A DNA stretch of 64,000 bases from Psychrobacter sp. P11F6 (GCF_001435295.1 NZ_CM003594.1:744001-808000), one strand, 5' to 3'. Counted from the first letter of the stretch, positions 48,064 to 60,105 are shown. Program-made: numbers and translations. The notes: generated by a model from the sequence alone, not told the origin.

Positions 48064-48939
48064 ATGAACTATAAACACGCCTACCACGCTGGTAACTTTG
48101 CTGATGTGGTTAAACACATTTTATTGGTACAACTCCTTAATCAATTGGGACAAAAAAACAAACCTTTTTATGTGCTTGATGCTTATGGTGGTCGCGGACT
48201 GTATTCACTGAGCAGTGAAGAAGCGCGCAAGACAGGTGAGGCCAAAGGTGGTATCCAAGCGTTACTAAATGCCAATACCGACAAGGCACCCGCTGCTGTC
48301 AAAGATTATATGGAAGGCATTAAGCAAGCCCGTTTCACTTATGACAATAAAGTCTATCCTGGTTCTCCTTGGTGGGTTGCCCATCATATCGAGAAAAATC
48401 CAGATGCGGGCGTGCGCGGTGAAGCTTTTGAAGCCAAAGCTAGCGAATATGATGCGCTAAATTATCAGTTGCACAAGTTACCCATCGGTATACAGCATCG
48501 TGATGCCTTTGAAGGTATTACCGCCGTTATTCCACCAAAAGAAAAGCGCGGTCTGATTTTTCTTGATCCGCCTTATGAGCAAGAGCACAAAGATTTTACA
48601 CGCCTTATAAATCTACTCGTTGCTGCTTATAATAAATGGCCACAAGGCACTTACGCGCTTTGGTTCCCTATTAAGAACGTTGAAGCCGTTGAATTGTTTT
48701 ACAAAAAACTGAAGCGTACTGAAATGCGCCGCCAGTTGGTTTGTGAGTTGAATATTTATCCAAATGATGTGGCGGTTGGTCTTAACGGTACAGGTTTACT
48801 GGTCATCAATCCACCTTGGCAATTTGATAATCATGCACGTGAGATATTACGCTTCTTACAGCCTGCATTAAAAGTGGCTGATGCTCCAGACTTAACGCCT
48901 GATAGCGCAACCAATGTACGCTGGCTAGTCGGCGAATAA
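48064..48939 (+). CDS. rlmJ: 23S rRNA (adenine-2030-N6)-methyltransferase RlmJ
   Basis: RlmJ methylates A2030 of 23S rRNA using SAM. The start MNYKHAYHAGNFADVVKHILL is the family signature; VLDAYGGRGLYSL is the SAM-binding region, and LIFLDPPYEQ is the catalytic N6-adenine motif IV. The 291-residue length is normal. The ribosome-binding site is weak (TGAGATT). It may be cotranscribed with pssA, 42 bases downstream. Confidence 0.95.
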   Translation: MNYKHAYHAGNFADVVKHILLVQLLNQLGQKNKPFYVLDAYGGRGLYSLSSEEARKTGEAKGGIQALLNANTDKAPAAVKDYMEGIKQARFTYDNKVYPGSPWWVAHHIEKNPDAGVRGEAFEAKASEYDALNYQLHKLPIGIQHRDAFEGITAVIPPKEKRGLIFLDPPYEQEHKDFTRLINLLVAAYNKWPQGTYALWFPIKNVEAVELFYKKLKRTEMRRQLVCELNIYPNDVAVGLNGTGLLVINPPWQFDNHAREILRFLQPALKVADAPDLTPDSATNVRWLVGE

Positions 48940-48981
48940 CCATGTTAGTGAATAACTATGCCGGCAAATAAGGATATTGAG

Positions 48982-49884
48982 ATGACTAACGTGCAATCAC
49001 CTAAAGACGAATCAAATCATCCGCCTCTAAATGATGGAATGTTACAAGACAGCGCAGCCGCCCAGCCGCCCTTTGTCGATGAGCATGATTTCAATATTCG
49101 CTTAGCGGATAATGAGAGTTATGATGGCTTGACCTTTGAAGTGATTGAAGCAGAAGTTGCTGAAGGGCAGCGAGTAGTCAGTCGCGGTGTCTATCTAGCG
49201 CCAAACCTAATTACAACCTTGTCACTGCTATCTGGCTTTTACTCGATTTTGGCCAGTACGCAAGGCGAGTTCTACAAAGCTTCTTTAGCCATCTTTTTGT
49301 CCGCTATTCTCGACGGTGCTGATGGGCGAGTGGCGCGTATGCTTAATGCGCAAAGCCCGTTTGGTGAGCAATATGATTCGCTTGCCGATATGCTGGCTTT
49401 TGGTGTTGCACCAGCAATCTTAGTTTATAGTTTTGCGTTGCAGCCGTTAGGTCGCATTGGCTTGGGCTGTGCGTTTGTCTTTACTGCCTGTGCTGCCTTC
49501 CGTCTGGCACGTTTTAACGTTCAGGTCGGTATTGTTGATAAAAAATACTTTGTCGGTTTGGCCAGTCCACTTGCTGCTATATTAGTAACGGCAGCGGTTA
49601 TGGTCGCTGTCGACCATAATGAATGGATTGGTCAGTACGATACGGCGGTCATGTTCTTATTCGCCGCTTGGGTGGTGATTTGTGGTTTACTGATGGTTAG
49701 TAACGTCAAATACTATAGCTTTAAAGAGTTTGATAAAAAGAAAGTACCTTTTGTGGTTCTAATAATCGGTGTGTTGGTCATGAGTATTGTGCTCTATGAC
49801 ATACCTGTCGGTATTTTAGCCATTGGTATTATCTATGCATTATCGGGTATTGTTACGACGATTAAAGCAAAAGCAAATTTTTAG
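48982..49884 (+). CDS. pssA: CDP-diacylglycerol-serine O-phosphatidyltransferase
   Basis: PssA makes phosphatidylserine, the precursor of phosphatidylethanolamine. The CDP-alcohol phosphotransferase motif D-G-x2-A/G-R-x8-9-G-x3-D-x3-D is seen as DGADGRVARMLNAQSPFGEQYDSLADMLAFG. About seven hydrophobic segments follow a long acidic N-terminus of about 80 residues. This is the membrane (type II, Bacillus-like) form, not the E. coli type. The frame is open from an ATG at 48958, but TAAGGA (48969-48974) is 7 bases before the ATG at 48982 (MTNVQSPK), so that start is preferred (300 residues). Confidence 0.95.
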   Translation: MTNVQSPKDESNHPPLNDGMLQDSAAAQPPFVDEHDFNIRLADNESYDGLTFEVIEAEVAEGQRVVSRGVYLAPNLITTLSLLSGFYSILASTQGEFYKASLAIFLSAILDGADGRVARMLNAQSPFGEQYDSLADMLAFGVAPAILVYSFALQPLGRIGLGCAFVFTACAAFRLARFNVQVGIVDKKYFVGLASPLAAILVTAAVMVAVDHNEWIGQYDTAVMFLFAAWVVICGLLMVSNVKYYSFKEFDKKKVPFVVLIIGVLVMSIVLYDIPVGILAIGIIYALSGIVTTIKAKANF

Positions 49885-49906
49885 AATTGACTGTTCGTGT
49901 CATATT

Positions 49907-49940
49907 AAGGAATTTACCGTAGGGTAAGTTCCTTTTTTTT
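49907..49940 (+). terminator. Intrinsic terminator after pssA
   Basis: A 12-bp stem, AAGGAATTTACC with GGTAAGTTCCTT (one mismatch), on a 4-base loop is followed by a run of eight T bases. Confidence 0.9.
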
Positions 49941-50208
49941 ATACGCTTTATATATCAAACCGGCTATCAGTGTATTCATCACGATAAAATAAAGAAGGAC
50001 CAACTCATTTTTTAGCTAATGATCATTGATAACGGCTCGTTAAAGAAACCTACTGTAATTGAGATGAAATAAGTACTCTTATTTACGAGCTTACCTCAGC
50101 CCAGCGCAAATAAACATACACTACTACATAGTTAAAGCAAAAGTAGCGTCGCCATTCTGCCAATTTAGTCTAATCACCAAGTTTATTTGAATTAAGCTAA
50201 AATAGCCC

Positions 50209-50236
50209 TTGACTAAAGATTCAAACTCTATATAAT
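50209..50236 (+). promoter_or_regulatory. rRNA promoter P1
   Basis: A TTGACT (50209-50214) lies 16 bases before a perfect TATAAT (50231-50236). The sequence after the -10 is ACGCCCCAC, a GC-rich discriminator as expected for growth-rate and ppGpp control of rRNA promoters. Confidence 0.85.
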
Positions 50237-50319
50237 ACGCCCCACAGCAAAGGAAGCTAAGCAGTAAGTTAACCAACTTATTACTTAGATTACCAAGCTA
50301 AGACAAAACATAAAAAAGC

Positions 50320-50347
50320 TTGACAAATCAAATCATTATGATAAGAT
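50320..50347 (+). promoter_or_regulatory. rRNA promoter P2
   Basis: A perfect TTGACA (50320-50325) lies 16 bases before TAAGAT (50342-50347), followed by a GTCGGCTCGC discriminator. It is about 110 bases after P1, the usual tandem arrangement. Confidence 0.8.
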
Positions 50348-50457
50348 AGTCGGCTCGCTAGATAGCTTGACCTGAAAGGGTTTGAGACTAAACAGCAAGA
50401 GAATTACCCTATATATCAGTTACTGGACGACAGTGATTGAGCACTATTTAAAAGCAT

Positions 50458-50475
50458 AACTAAAGAACAACTTGT
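50458..50475 (+). repeat. 16S rRNA processing stem, 5' arm
   Basis: An 18-base segment, AACTAAAGAACAACTTGT, is the exact reverse complement of 52245-52262 after the 16S gene. The pair would form the long double helix cut by RNase III. Confidence 0.9.
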
Positions 50476-50676
50476 GTGGATTTTTGCTGATTCAGAATGC
50501 TAAAAAATAAAGTTGGTTTTAACTCCTTTTCGGAGTTCATTCTAACTATAAAAATTATCATTTAAGACAGCAGAAAAACTCAAAGTTAATTCATTACGAA
50601 CATAATTTTTAGCGATTTTGCCAGATTAGATGAGCCAAGTTTAGAAGCTTCTTTAAAGAGCTTCATAGCAAGATTA

Positions 50677-52214
<1,538 letters not shown>

Positions 52215-52244
52215 TAGATGGCATTCGGTCAGCAAGAATTCACA

Positions 52245-52262
52245 ACAAGTTGTTCTTTAGTT
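52245..52262 (+). repeat. 16S rRNA processing stem, 3' arm, with boxA-like element
   Basis: ACAAGTTGTTCTTTAGTT pairs perfectly with 50458-50475. The part TGTTCTTTAG (52251-52260) resembles the boxA antitermination element TGCTCTTTAACA, at the normal place in the spacer. Confidence 0.85.
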
Positions 52263-52289
52263 TAAGCTTACGTTTTAACAAGCGTAATT

Positions 52290-52366
52290 GGGTCTGTAGC
52301 TCAGCTGGTTAGAGCACCGTGTTGATAACGCGGGGGTCAGTGGTTCAAGTCCACTTAGACCCACCA
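52290..52366 (+). tRNA. ileT: tRNA-Ile(GAT)
   Basis: A 77-base cloverleaf from GGGTCTGTAGCTCAG to AGACCCACCA, with acceptor stem GGGTCT/AGACCC, anticodon GAT in the TTGATAA loop, the TTCAAGT T-loop and an encoded CCA end. It lies in the 16S-23S spacer, the usual place for this tRNA. Confidence 0.98.
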
Positions 52367-52375
52367 TTTTATAAT

Positions 52376-52451
52376 GGGGCCATAGCTCAGTTGGTAGAGC
52401 GCCTGCCTTGCACGCAGGAGGTCAACGGTTCGACTCCGTTTGGCTCCACCA
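52376..52451 (+). tRNA. alaT: tRNA-Ala(TGC)
   Basis: A 76-base cloverleaf from GGGGCCATAGCTCAG to TGGCTCCACCA, with anticodon TGC in the CTTGCACG loop, a TTCGACT T-loop and an encoded CCA end. It is 9 bases after tRNA-Ile, the typical spacer pair. Confidence 0.98.
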
Positions 52452-52810
52452 CTATAGACGAATAAGCTTTAAGTGCTAATAGTATAAATAGAAACAAGTG
52501 ATTTATCTTTGAATAAAGACACGATTACTTCTTTCTGTTTTATACGGAAATCTGTGACTCGACGAGAGCATAGAGACTATTTAAAAACATAGATATGAGT
52601 CTGGGTTAGGAGGAGCGTGTTCACGCGCACCTCTTAACCTTAATCACTCACCTCTTAACGACATCAGTTGTTATCCCAGGGGTGAGTGATTAAAAAAGTA
52701 AAGAGAACTGAATCAAGCGTATAAACATAGGTGATATCGTTATCATAATTAGATCTTATGACACTTTGAAGTCAACACTTATTTATAAGTTAGACTACTT
52801 GGGGTTGTAT
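52452..52810 (+). other. tRNA-Ala to 23S spacer
   Basis: About 360 bases of processed spacer. It holds a perfect 13-bp inverted repeat, TTAATCACTCACC (52640-52652) with GGTGAGTGATTAA (52681-52693), and the 5' arm of the 23S processing stem (52797-52817). The inverted repeat is not followed by a T-run, so it is not a terminator. Confidence 0.75.

Positions 52811-52817
<7 letters not shown>
52797..52817 (+). repeat. 23S rRNA processing stem, 5' arm
   Basis: ACTTGGGGTTGTATGGTCAAG pairs with 55664-55685 after the 23S gene with a single bulged base. This is the RNase III helix that frees the 23S precursor. Confidence 0.85.
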
Positions 52818-55663
<2,846 letters not shown>

Positions 55664-55672
<9 letters not shown>

Positions 55673-55685
55673 ACAACACCCAAGT
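55664..55685 (+). repeat. 23S rRNA processing stem, 3' arm
   Basis: CTTGACCATACAACACCCAAGT is the complement of 52797-52817, with one extra base. It overlaps the last bases of the 23S gene. Confidence 0.85.
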
Positions 55686-55862
55686 GGTTTGTATGAAAGC
55701 TCTAATTAATCTATCTTGTATAAGCGAAAGCTTATAGAATAAAAGAAAGAATATTTCGATATCACCTTTAACCTTGATTCAGTTAGGTTACAAGTTGATC
55801 GACCATAAACTAAACACTTATAGTCAAACAATAAAAATAACAGACTCATATCTAACCCCCTT

Positions 55863-55978
55863 TGCTGACGACAATAGCATGATGGCACCACCTGATCCCT
55901 TCCCGAACTCAGAAGTGAAACATCATTGCGCCAATGGTAGTGTGGGTTCGCCCATGTGAGAGTAGGTCATCGTCAGCT
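55863..55978 (+). rRNA. rrf: 5S ribosomal RNA
   Basis: About 115 bases. The terminal stem GCTGACGA (55864-55871) pairs with TCGTCAGC (55970-55977). The conserved core CCCGAACTCAGAAGTGAAAC and GGTAGTGTGGG are present. It ends the rRNA operon; no tRNA follows. Confidence 0.97.
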
Positions 55979-55991
55979 CTCTATTCAAAGT

Positions 55992-56029
55992 AAAACCCCC
56001 TTCTGCTTATGCAGAAGGGGGTTTTCTTT
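55992..56029 (+). terminator. rRNA operon terminator
   Basis: A perfect 15-bp stem (AAAACCCCCTTCTGC with GCAGAAGGGGGTTTT) on a 4-base TTAT loop is followed by CTTT. It is one of the strongest hairpins in the window. Confidence 0.95.
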
Positions 56030-56169
56030 GCGTGCGGCTTAAATTTAATGTTAAATGTCTCTAGATAGTACATTATCTATAGTTTGAAAGAATGCATGAT
56101 GAAGATTTTATTGCTATATTGCTAGGATAGTAAACTGTTAGTTTCACATGATTAAGCGTAAGGACATCT

Positions 56170-56976
56170 ATGGATAGAGAACCAAGCTGGTATGAGTTCC
56201 AAGAAAATATTAAAGAACATTTTAATTCGCTAGGAGCTGATGCAGAAACTAACGTTAGAATTCAAGGTGTGCGAACTTGCCATGATATAGATATATTTGT
56301 CAAAACTAGATTTTTGGGTGAAAATATCACTTGGATTGTTGAAGCAAAATATTGGAAAAGCAAAGTAACTAAGGCTCAAGTATTGACACTAAGATCAATT
56401 GTAGATGATATAGGTGCAGACCGCGGGTTTATTATATCTGTAGCAGGATTTCAGAGTGGCGCTTTTGAGGCAGCTAATAATACTAATGTAAAACTTAAAA
56501 CCTTTGATGAATTGAAAATTGATACCAAGGGACTAATTGAAACTGAAATTTTAAAGACATATTATAAACGACTCTTACTTTTAGAAGATAGGTATTGGTC
56601 ACACTCTAAGAGATTGAGAATTGAATACGGTCTCCGTCACGAAATTATGGATTTCTCAATGCAATTCACTGGTCAGCAATTATTAATGACAGCGCGAACG
56701 GCTATTATGGCGGCAGAAAAACGTAAATATCCTATACAGTTAGAATCTTTTTTAAAAGAACAAAAAGGTGAAAAAATTGCTCATAATTTTCAACAGCTCT
56801 CAATGTGGCTTAATCTTAATTTAAATCATTTTGAAGAGAAGCTACTGATGGCTGAATGGGAAATGTATAAAAATGGTGACTATAAACCCAATACGAGATA
56901 TAGAACTAGTGATGATAAACAAACCACTACCCAAATTATGGCTGAGACAATCTATAATGTAAGAAAAGAACGATAA
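56170..56976 (+). CDS. Orphan Mrr-like restriction endonuclease-fold protein
   Basis: A 268-residue protein. The first ~120 residues look like a Mrr_cat/PD-(D/E)xK nuclease: CHDIDIFVKT supplies the acidic residue (Asp39/Asp41) and WIVEAKYW supplies the E-x-K pair (Glu58, Lys60), followed by RGFIISVAGFQSGAFEAA. This is the typical order for Mrr-type cleavage domains. The rest (about 130-268) is helical, charged and matches nothing I know. No methylase or specificity gene is adjacent, so it may be a Type IV-like nuclease or a repair or phage-defence protein. AAGGA lies 6 bases before the ATG. The sequence is more AT-rich than its neighbours, a hint of transfer. Confidence 0.75.
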   Translation: MDREPSWYEFQENIKEHFNSLGADAETNVRIQGVRTCHDIDIFVKTRFLGENITWIVEAKYWKSKVTKAQVLTLRSIVDDIGADRGFIISVAGFQSGAFEAANNTNVKLKTFDELKIDTKGLIETEILKTYYKRLLLLEDRYWSHSKRLRIEYGLRHEIMDFSMQFTGQQLLMTARTAIMAAEKRKYPIQLESFLKEQKGEKIAHNFQQLSMWLNLNLNHFEEKLLMAEWEMYKNGDYKPNTRYRTSDDKQTTTQIMAETIYNVRKER

Positions 56977-57104
56977 AAAATGCAAAAAAGGACATTTCTT
57001 ACTTTATGTCCTAGTCGCAAACGTTATATAACTAACCACTTACCATTATAATGGTTGAGTTCTTAGATAGTATGAGTTTTTAAACCTAAAGAATATTCTT
57101 GTGT

Positions 57105-57425
57105 TTACAAACCCTTTTTTGCTACTGCAAAGTTAGCACGCTTGAATAAGACGAAAAACTCTTCCAGTGTTAACTCTAAACTTGCATTAGACAAAGTAGT
57201 GCCAGAATTTTTAAACTCATCATAGCTCATATCTGTATAGCTAATATTTACCGTAAAATTTCTAGCTGTATTGCTATATGTTGCTTCAAAGCTGAATATA
57301 ACTTCATTAGACTGAATGTATCCAGCATCTTTCACATAATCTGAAAGTGTTCTAATATCTGCATCATCAAATGCAGCTCCACCGACCCAGTCATTGTATT
57401 GAGTTGTAGCTATTTTATTTAACAT
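57105..57425 (-). CDS. Hypothetical protein, unknown family
   Basis: A 106-residue acidic protein that I do not recognise. It is probably cytoplasmic, with no signal peptide or membrane segment. It contains a short alternating pattern around VIFSFEATYSNTARNFTVNISYTDM that suggests beta strands, and a helical LELTLEEFFVLFKRANFA end. AAGGA lies 7 bases before the ATG, which supports a real gene. It is AT-rich like the nuclease gene upstream, which runs towards it. Confidence 0.6.
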   Translation of the reverse strand: MLNKIATTQYNDWVGGAAFDDADIRTLSDYVKDAGYIQSNEVIFSFEATYSNTARNFTVNISYTDMSYDEFKNSGTTLSNASLELTLEEFFVLFKRANFAVAKKGL

Positions 57426-57680
57426 TGTTAGTTCCTTAATATAGTTGAATTTGAATAACTCATATGGAGGTTTATAGCTAAAATTTCAATATAATTTTAA
57501 TGAACTTAAGTTTTTTTATCTTAATGAATTGCTAGACATAAAGTATTATTCAGAAAGCTGGAAGCGCATAACATTATATTTTAACCAAAAACCCAAAATT
57601 ACTTAATATAGATCAGTGTTTTACCTACAGTATTTTAAAAAACTGACAATCCAAAAATAATAAATATCAAAGGAGAAAAT

Positions 57681-58091
57681 ATGACAACCTCAAAAGTAAC
57701 TTACCAAGGCGATTTGCGTACCACTGCCATACACTTGCAATCAAACAATGAAATCATCACCGATGCACCAGTTGATAATCACGGCAAAGGCGAAGCATTT
57801 TCGCCGACTGATTTATTGGCGACGAGTTTAGCCAGTTGTATGCTGACGATTATCGGTATTAAAGCTCGTGATATGGATCTCGATATTGCAGGTACTACGA
57901 GCGAGGTGACAAAAATAATGGCGGCTGACCCAAGACGTGTTAGTGAAGTACATGTTGCAATTACTTTTAATCAACAGTTAGATGATAAAACGCAAAAGAT
58001 ACTCTATAACACCGCGCTTACTTGCCCGGTTGCGAAAAGCATCCATCCTGATATCATTCAAAAAGTGACTATTCATTCCAAAAGCTATTAA
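57681..58091 (+). CDS. OsmC family protein
   Basis: A 136-residue protein of the OsmC/Ohr fold, which reduces organic hydroperoxides with two cysteines. Both are present: Cys53 in SLASCMLTIIGI and Cys115 in NTALTCPVAKSIHP. The start TYQGDLRTTAIHLQSNNEIITDAP is that of the YhfA-like subgroup rather than Ohr, so peroxidase activity is only likely. AAAGGAG lies well before the ATG. It is probably in one unit with the flavodoxin-like gene 52 bases downstream. Confidence 0.92.
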   Translation: MTTSKVTYQGDLRTTAIHLQSNNEIITDAPVDNHGKGEAFSPTDLLATSLASCMLTIIGIKARDMDLDIAGTTSEVTKIMAADPRRVSEVHVAITFNQQLDDKTQKILYNTALTCPVAKSIHPDIIQKVTIHSKSY

Positions 58092-58143
58092 TTTCAAGAA
58101 CTACTAATTCCAAAAACTAGTAACCTCTATAAGGGTGATTGAT

Positions 58144-58608
58144 ATGGCTAGCAAAACCTTACTGATCGTTGCGCATGCGCCATCGCCGAATACTAAAAAA
58201 TTAGCACAAGCGGCCTACGATGGTGCCAATCACCCTGATATAGATATCAAAGTCGTACTTAAATCTCCTCAAGATACGCAACCTGAAGATGTGCTAGCTG
58301 CTGATGCGTTATTGTTAGGCACGACTGAGAATTTGGCGTATATGGCAGGGCTGACCAAAGACTTCTTTGATCGTTGTTATTATCCGGTGTTAGAGAAAAA
58401 GCAAGGCATGCCTTTTGCGGTATATATTCGTGCAGGACATGATGGTACGGGTACTAAGCTTGCTATTAAGACGATTACTACTGGGTTGCGCTGGTCATGG
58501 ATTCAAGAGGCGCTAATTTTACAAGGCGATTGGCAAGAGGTATTTGCTGAGCAAGTCGAAGAGTTAGCGATGACAATGGCAGCTGGGGTAGAAGCGGGTA
58601 TTTATTAG
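58144..58608 (+). CDS. Flavodoxin-fold (NADPH-dependent FMN reductase-like) protein
   Basis: A 154-residue protein with the flavodoxin-like pattern: TLLIVAHAPSPNTKKLAQAAYDGA at the start (phosphate-binding loop), LAADALLLGTTENLAYMAGLTKDFFDRCYYPV and AVYIRAGHDGTGTKLAIKTITTGLRW later. It probably binds FMN; the partner is unknown. The frame is open from GTG 58135, but AAGG at 58131-58134 fits the ATG at 58144. Its stop codon, TAG (58606-58608), lies inside the target duplication of the insertion sequence that follows directly. Confidence 0.85.
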   Translation: MASKTLLIVAHAPSPNTKKLAQAAYDGANHPDIDIKVVLKSPQDTQPEDVLAADALLLGTTENLAYMAGLTKDFFDRCYYPVLEKKQGMPFAVYIRAGHDGTGTKLAIKTITTGLRWSWIQEALILQGDWQEVFAEQVEELAMTMAAGVEAGIY

Positions 58609-58612
58609 TTTT
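58605..58612. repeat. 8-bp target site duplication, left copy
   Basis: TTAGTTTT directly before the left terminal repeat of the insertion sequence, identical to 59321-59328. It contains the stop codon of the flavodoxin-like gene. Confidence 0.95.
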
Positions 58613-58620
58613 GGGGCTGT

Positions 58621-58645
58621 CCTAGATAAGTAAAATAATCTAGGA
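58621..58645 (+). promoter_or_regulatory. Hairpin covering the transposase ribosome-binding site
   Basis: CCTAGAT inside the left terminal repeat (58621-58627, 8 bp with 58620) pairs with ATCTAGGA (58638-58645), across a 10-base loop. The AGGA of the second arm is the likely ribosome-binding site for the ATG at 58653. In RNA reading in from outside, this hairpin would hide it. Confidence 0.6.
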
Positions 58646-58652
58646 TAGTCAT

Positions 58653-59291
58653 ATGAGAAAGAGTAGATTAAGTTGGTACAAACAAACTAAGCTTATCGAA
58701 CTATTTGTTGCAGGTTCTACCGCAAGAACAGCATCAAGCTTAGTGGGTGTTAATAAAACAACAGCCAGCTATTACTTTCACAGGCTAAGACTACTGATTT
58801 ATGAAAATAGTCAGGAACCTGGCCTTCTAGAAGGCGAAATAGAAGTTGATGAGAGCTACTTTGGCGGCAGGCGCAAAGGAAAACGTGGTCGCGGTGCTGG
58901 TAACAAAGTGCCTGTGTTTGGACTGCTTAAGCGTAATGGTAGCATCTACGCTTGTATTATCCCTAATGCCAGAGCCGATACCTTAATCCCTATTATAAGA
59001 GAGAAAGTAGAGCCTGATAGTATTGTTTACACTGACTCCTTTAGAAGTTACAACGCACTTGATATCAGTGAGTTCACCCATTACCGTATCAATCATTCAA
59101 AAGAGTTTGCACAAGACAGAAACCATATCAACGGAATAGAGAACTTTTGGAGCCAAGCCAAGCGACATATGCGTAAATATAATGGCATCCCAAAAGAGCA
59201 TTTCCATCTATTTTTAAAGGAATGTGAGTGGCGTTTTAACTACAGTGATCCGAAACGTCAATTACATCAGCTAAAACAATGGGTTAAATAA
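58653..59291 (+). CDS. IS1595-family transposase
   Basis: A 212-residue transposase. An N-terminal helix-turn-helix-type region (about residues 8-46, ELFVAGSTARTASSLVGVNKTTASYYFHR) is followed by the ISXO2-like catalytic domain. The acidic residues are Asp66 in EVDESYFGGRRKGKRG, Asp128 in VYTDSFRSYNAL, and an Asn160/Glu163 in HINGIENFWSQAKRHMRKYNGIP, which matches the DDE/DDN-type site of the family. The frame is complete. The ribosome-binding site AGGA, 7 bases upstream, lies in a hairpin made with the terminal repeat. Confidence 0.95.
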   Translation: MRKSRLSWYKQTKLIELFVAGSTARTASSLVGVNKTTASYYFHRLRLLIYENSQEPGLLEGEIEVDESYFGGRRKGKRGRGAGNKVPVFGLLKRNGSIYACIIPNARADTLIPIIREKVEPDSIVYTDSFRSYNALDISEFTHYRINHSKEFAQDRNHINGIENFWSQAKRHMRKYNGIPKEHFHLFLKECEWRFNYSDPKRQLHQLKQWVK

Positions 59292-59320
59292 GAACTGAAC
59301 TAGTTATCTAGGACAGCCCC

Positions 59321-59328
59321 TTAGTTTT
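59321..59328. repeat. 8-bp target site duplication, right copy
   Basis: TTAGTTTT directly after the right terminal repeat, identical to 58605-58612. A T-run follows, so the original target was a T-rich stretch just after a stop codon. Confidence 0.95.
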
Positions 59329-59398
59329 TTCGACGCTTTGCTTGTCGCCATTATTAATATCAAAGCTACAGTAATGAAGACATATAAGGATATTAGCA

Positions 59399-60052
59399 GT
59401 GTTGAATGATGATTTAGATAATAGCCAATCGATTGCTCCTACTGGAATAGCATTTTCTCAAGCGTGTGAAAATAATAAGCAGCCGATTCTAGAAGTTTTA
59501 CAGCAAGAGTTGCAAGGTTCTATTCATGTGTTAGAGGTTGGGTCAGGTACGGGTCAGCATAGTATGTATTTTGCCCCTAGATTGACTCATTTAACATGGC
59601 AGACCAGTGATATGTTGGCTAATCACGCCACCATCAATGCTTGGCATGCTGCTTATCCTGCCCCTAATTTATATGCACCGCTCACTTTTGATGTATCGTG
59701 TAACTCAGTGCCAGTCAATGAGGTTGCCGATGCGCCTTATGATGCAGTATTTACCGCCAATACTTTACATATTATGTCGTGGTCTTTGGTTAGTAAGTTA
59801 TTTGAATTAATCGGTGACATGCTACCTTTAAATGGTAAGTTTATCGTTTATGGCCCATTTAACGAAAATGGCAGTTATAGCAGCGCAAGCAATCGTCAGT
59901 TTGATCATAGCTTGCGCCAGCGCGATGCTAACAGTGGCATCCGTCATTTAGAAGACGTTATAAATTTGGCAAATACACATCATTTAATGTTAAGTAAGCG
60001 TTATGAGATGCCATCTAACAATCAAATATTAGTATTCGAAAAACTCTATTAA
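59399..60052 (+). CDS. DUF938 SAM-dependent methyltransferase-like protein
   Basis: A 217-residue class I methyltransferase-fold protein. The SAM motif I is HVLEVGSGTGQHSMYFA, and FTANTLHIMSWSLVSKLFELIGDML and FIVYGPFNENGSYSSASNRQFDHSLRQRD match the DUF938 family. The substrate is unknown. The start is GTG at 59399, with AAGGA (59386-59390) 8 bases upstream; a TTG at 59402 is also possible. The IS lies just upstream, so its transcription may be changed. Confidence 0.88.
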   Translation: MLNDDLDNSQSIAPTGIAFSQACENNKQPILEVLQQELQGSIHVLEVGSGTGQHSMYFAPRLTHLTWQTSDMLANHATINAWHAAYPAPNLYAPLTFDVSCNSVPVNEVADAPYDAVFTANTLHIMSWSLVSKLFELIGDMLPLNGKFIVYGPFNENGSYSSASNRQFDHSLRQRDANSGIRHLEDVINLANTHHLMLSKRYEMPSNNQILVFEKLY

Positions 60053-60057
60053 CGTAA

Positions 60058-60105
60058 AAAGCTGAGTTGATTCATAGTGTTATCACAGTGAATCAACTCA
60101 GCTTT
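60058..60105. terminator. Long hairpin after the DUF938 gene
   Basis: A perfect 17-bp stem, AAAGCTGAGTTGATTCA with TGAATCAACTCAGCTTT, has a 14-base loop. It has no clean T-run after it, but lies between convergent genes and probably stops transcription from both sides. Confidence 0.7.

Larger units (their letters stand above)
49885..50676 (+). promoter_or_regulatory. rRNA operon upstream region and leader
   Basis: After the pssA terminator, this stretch holds two tandem rRNA promoters (50209-50236 and 50320-50347) and the 5' arm of the 16S processing stem (50458-50475). The part between 49940 and 50200 holds nothing recognised beyond AT-rich stretches that could serve as UP elements. No gene is present. 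Confidence 0.8.
58613..59320 (+). mobile_element. IS1595-family insertion sequence, complete
   Basis: A 708-bp element with terminal inverted repeats GGGGCTGTCCTAGATAA (58613-58629) and TTATCTAGGACAGCCCC (59304-59320), which match perfectly over 17 bases. It is flanked by perfect 8-bp copies of TTAGTTTT, the duplication length expected for IS1595. It encodes one intact transposase. All signs point to a recent, whole insertion. Confidence 0.95.

Noticed and set aside
55774..55959. A 61-residue plus-strand frame running into the 5S gene, and a minus-strand one beside it
   Set aside because: They cover rRNA spacer and 5S rRNA; no ribosome-binding site or protein family.
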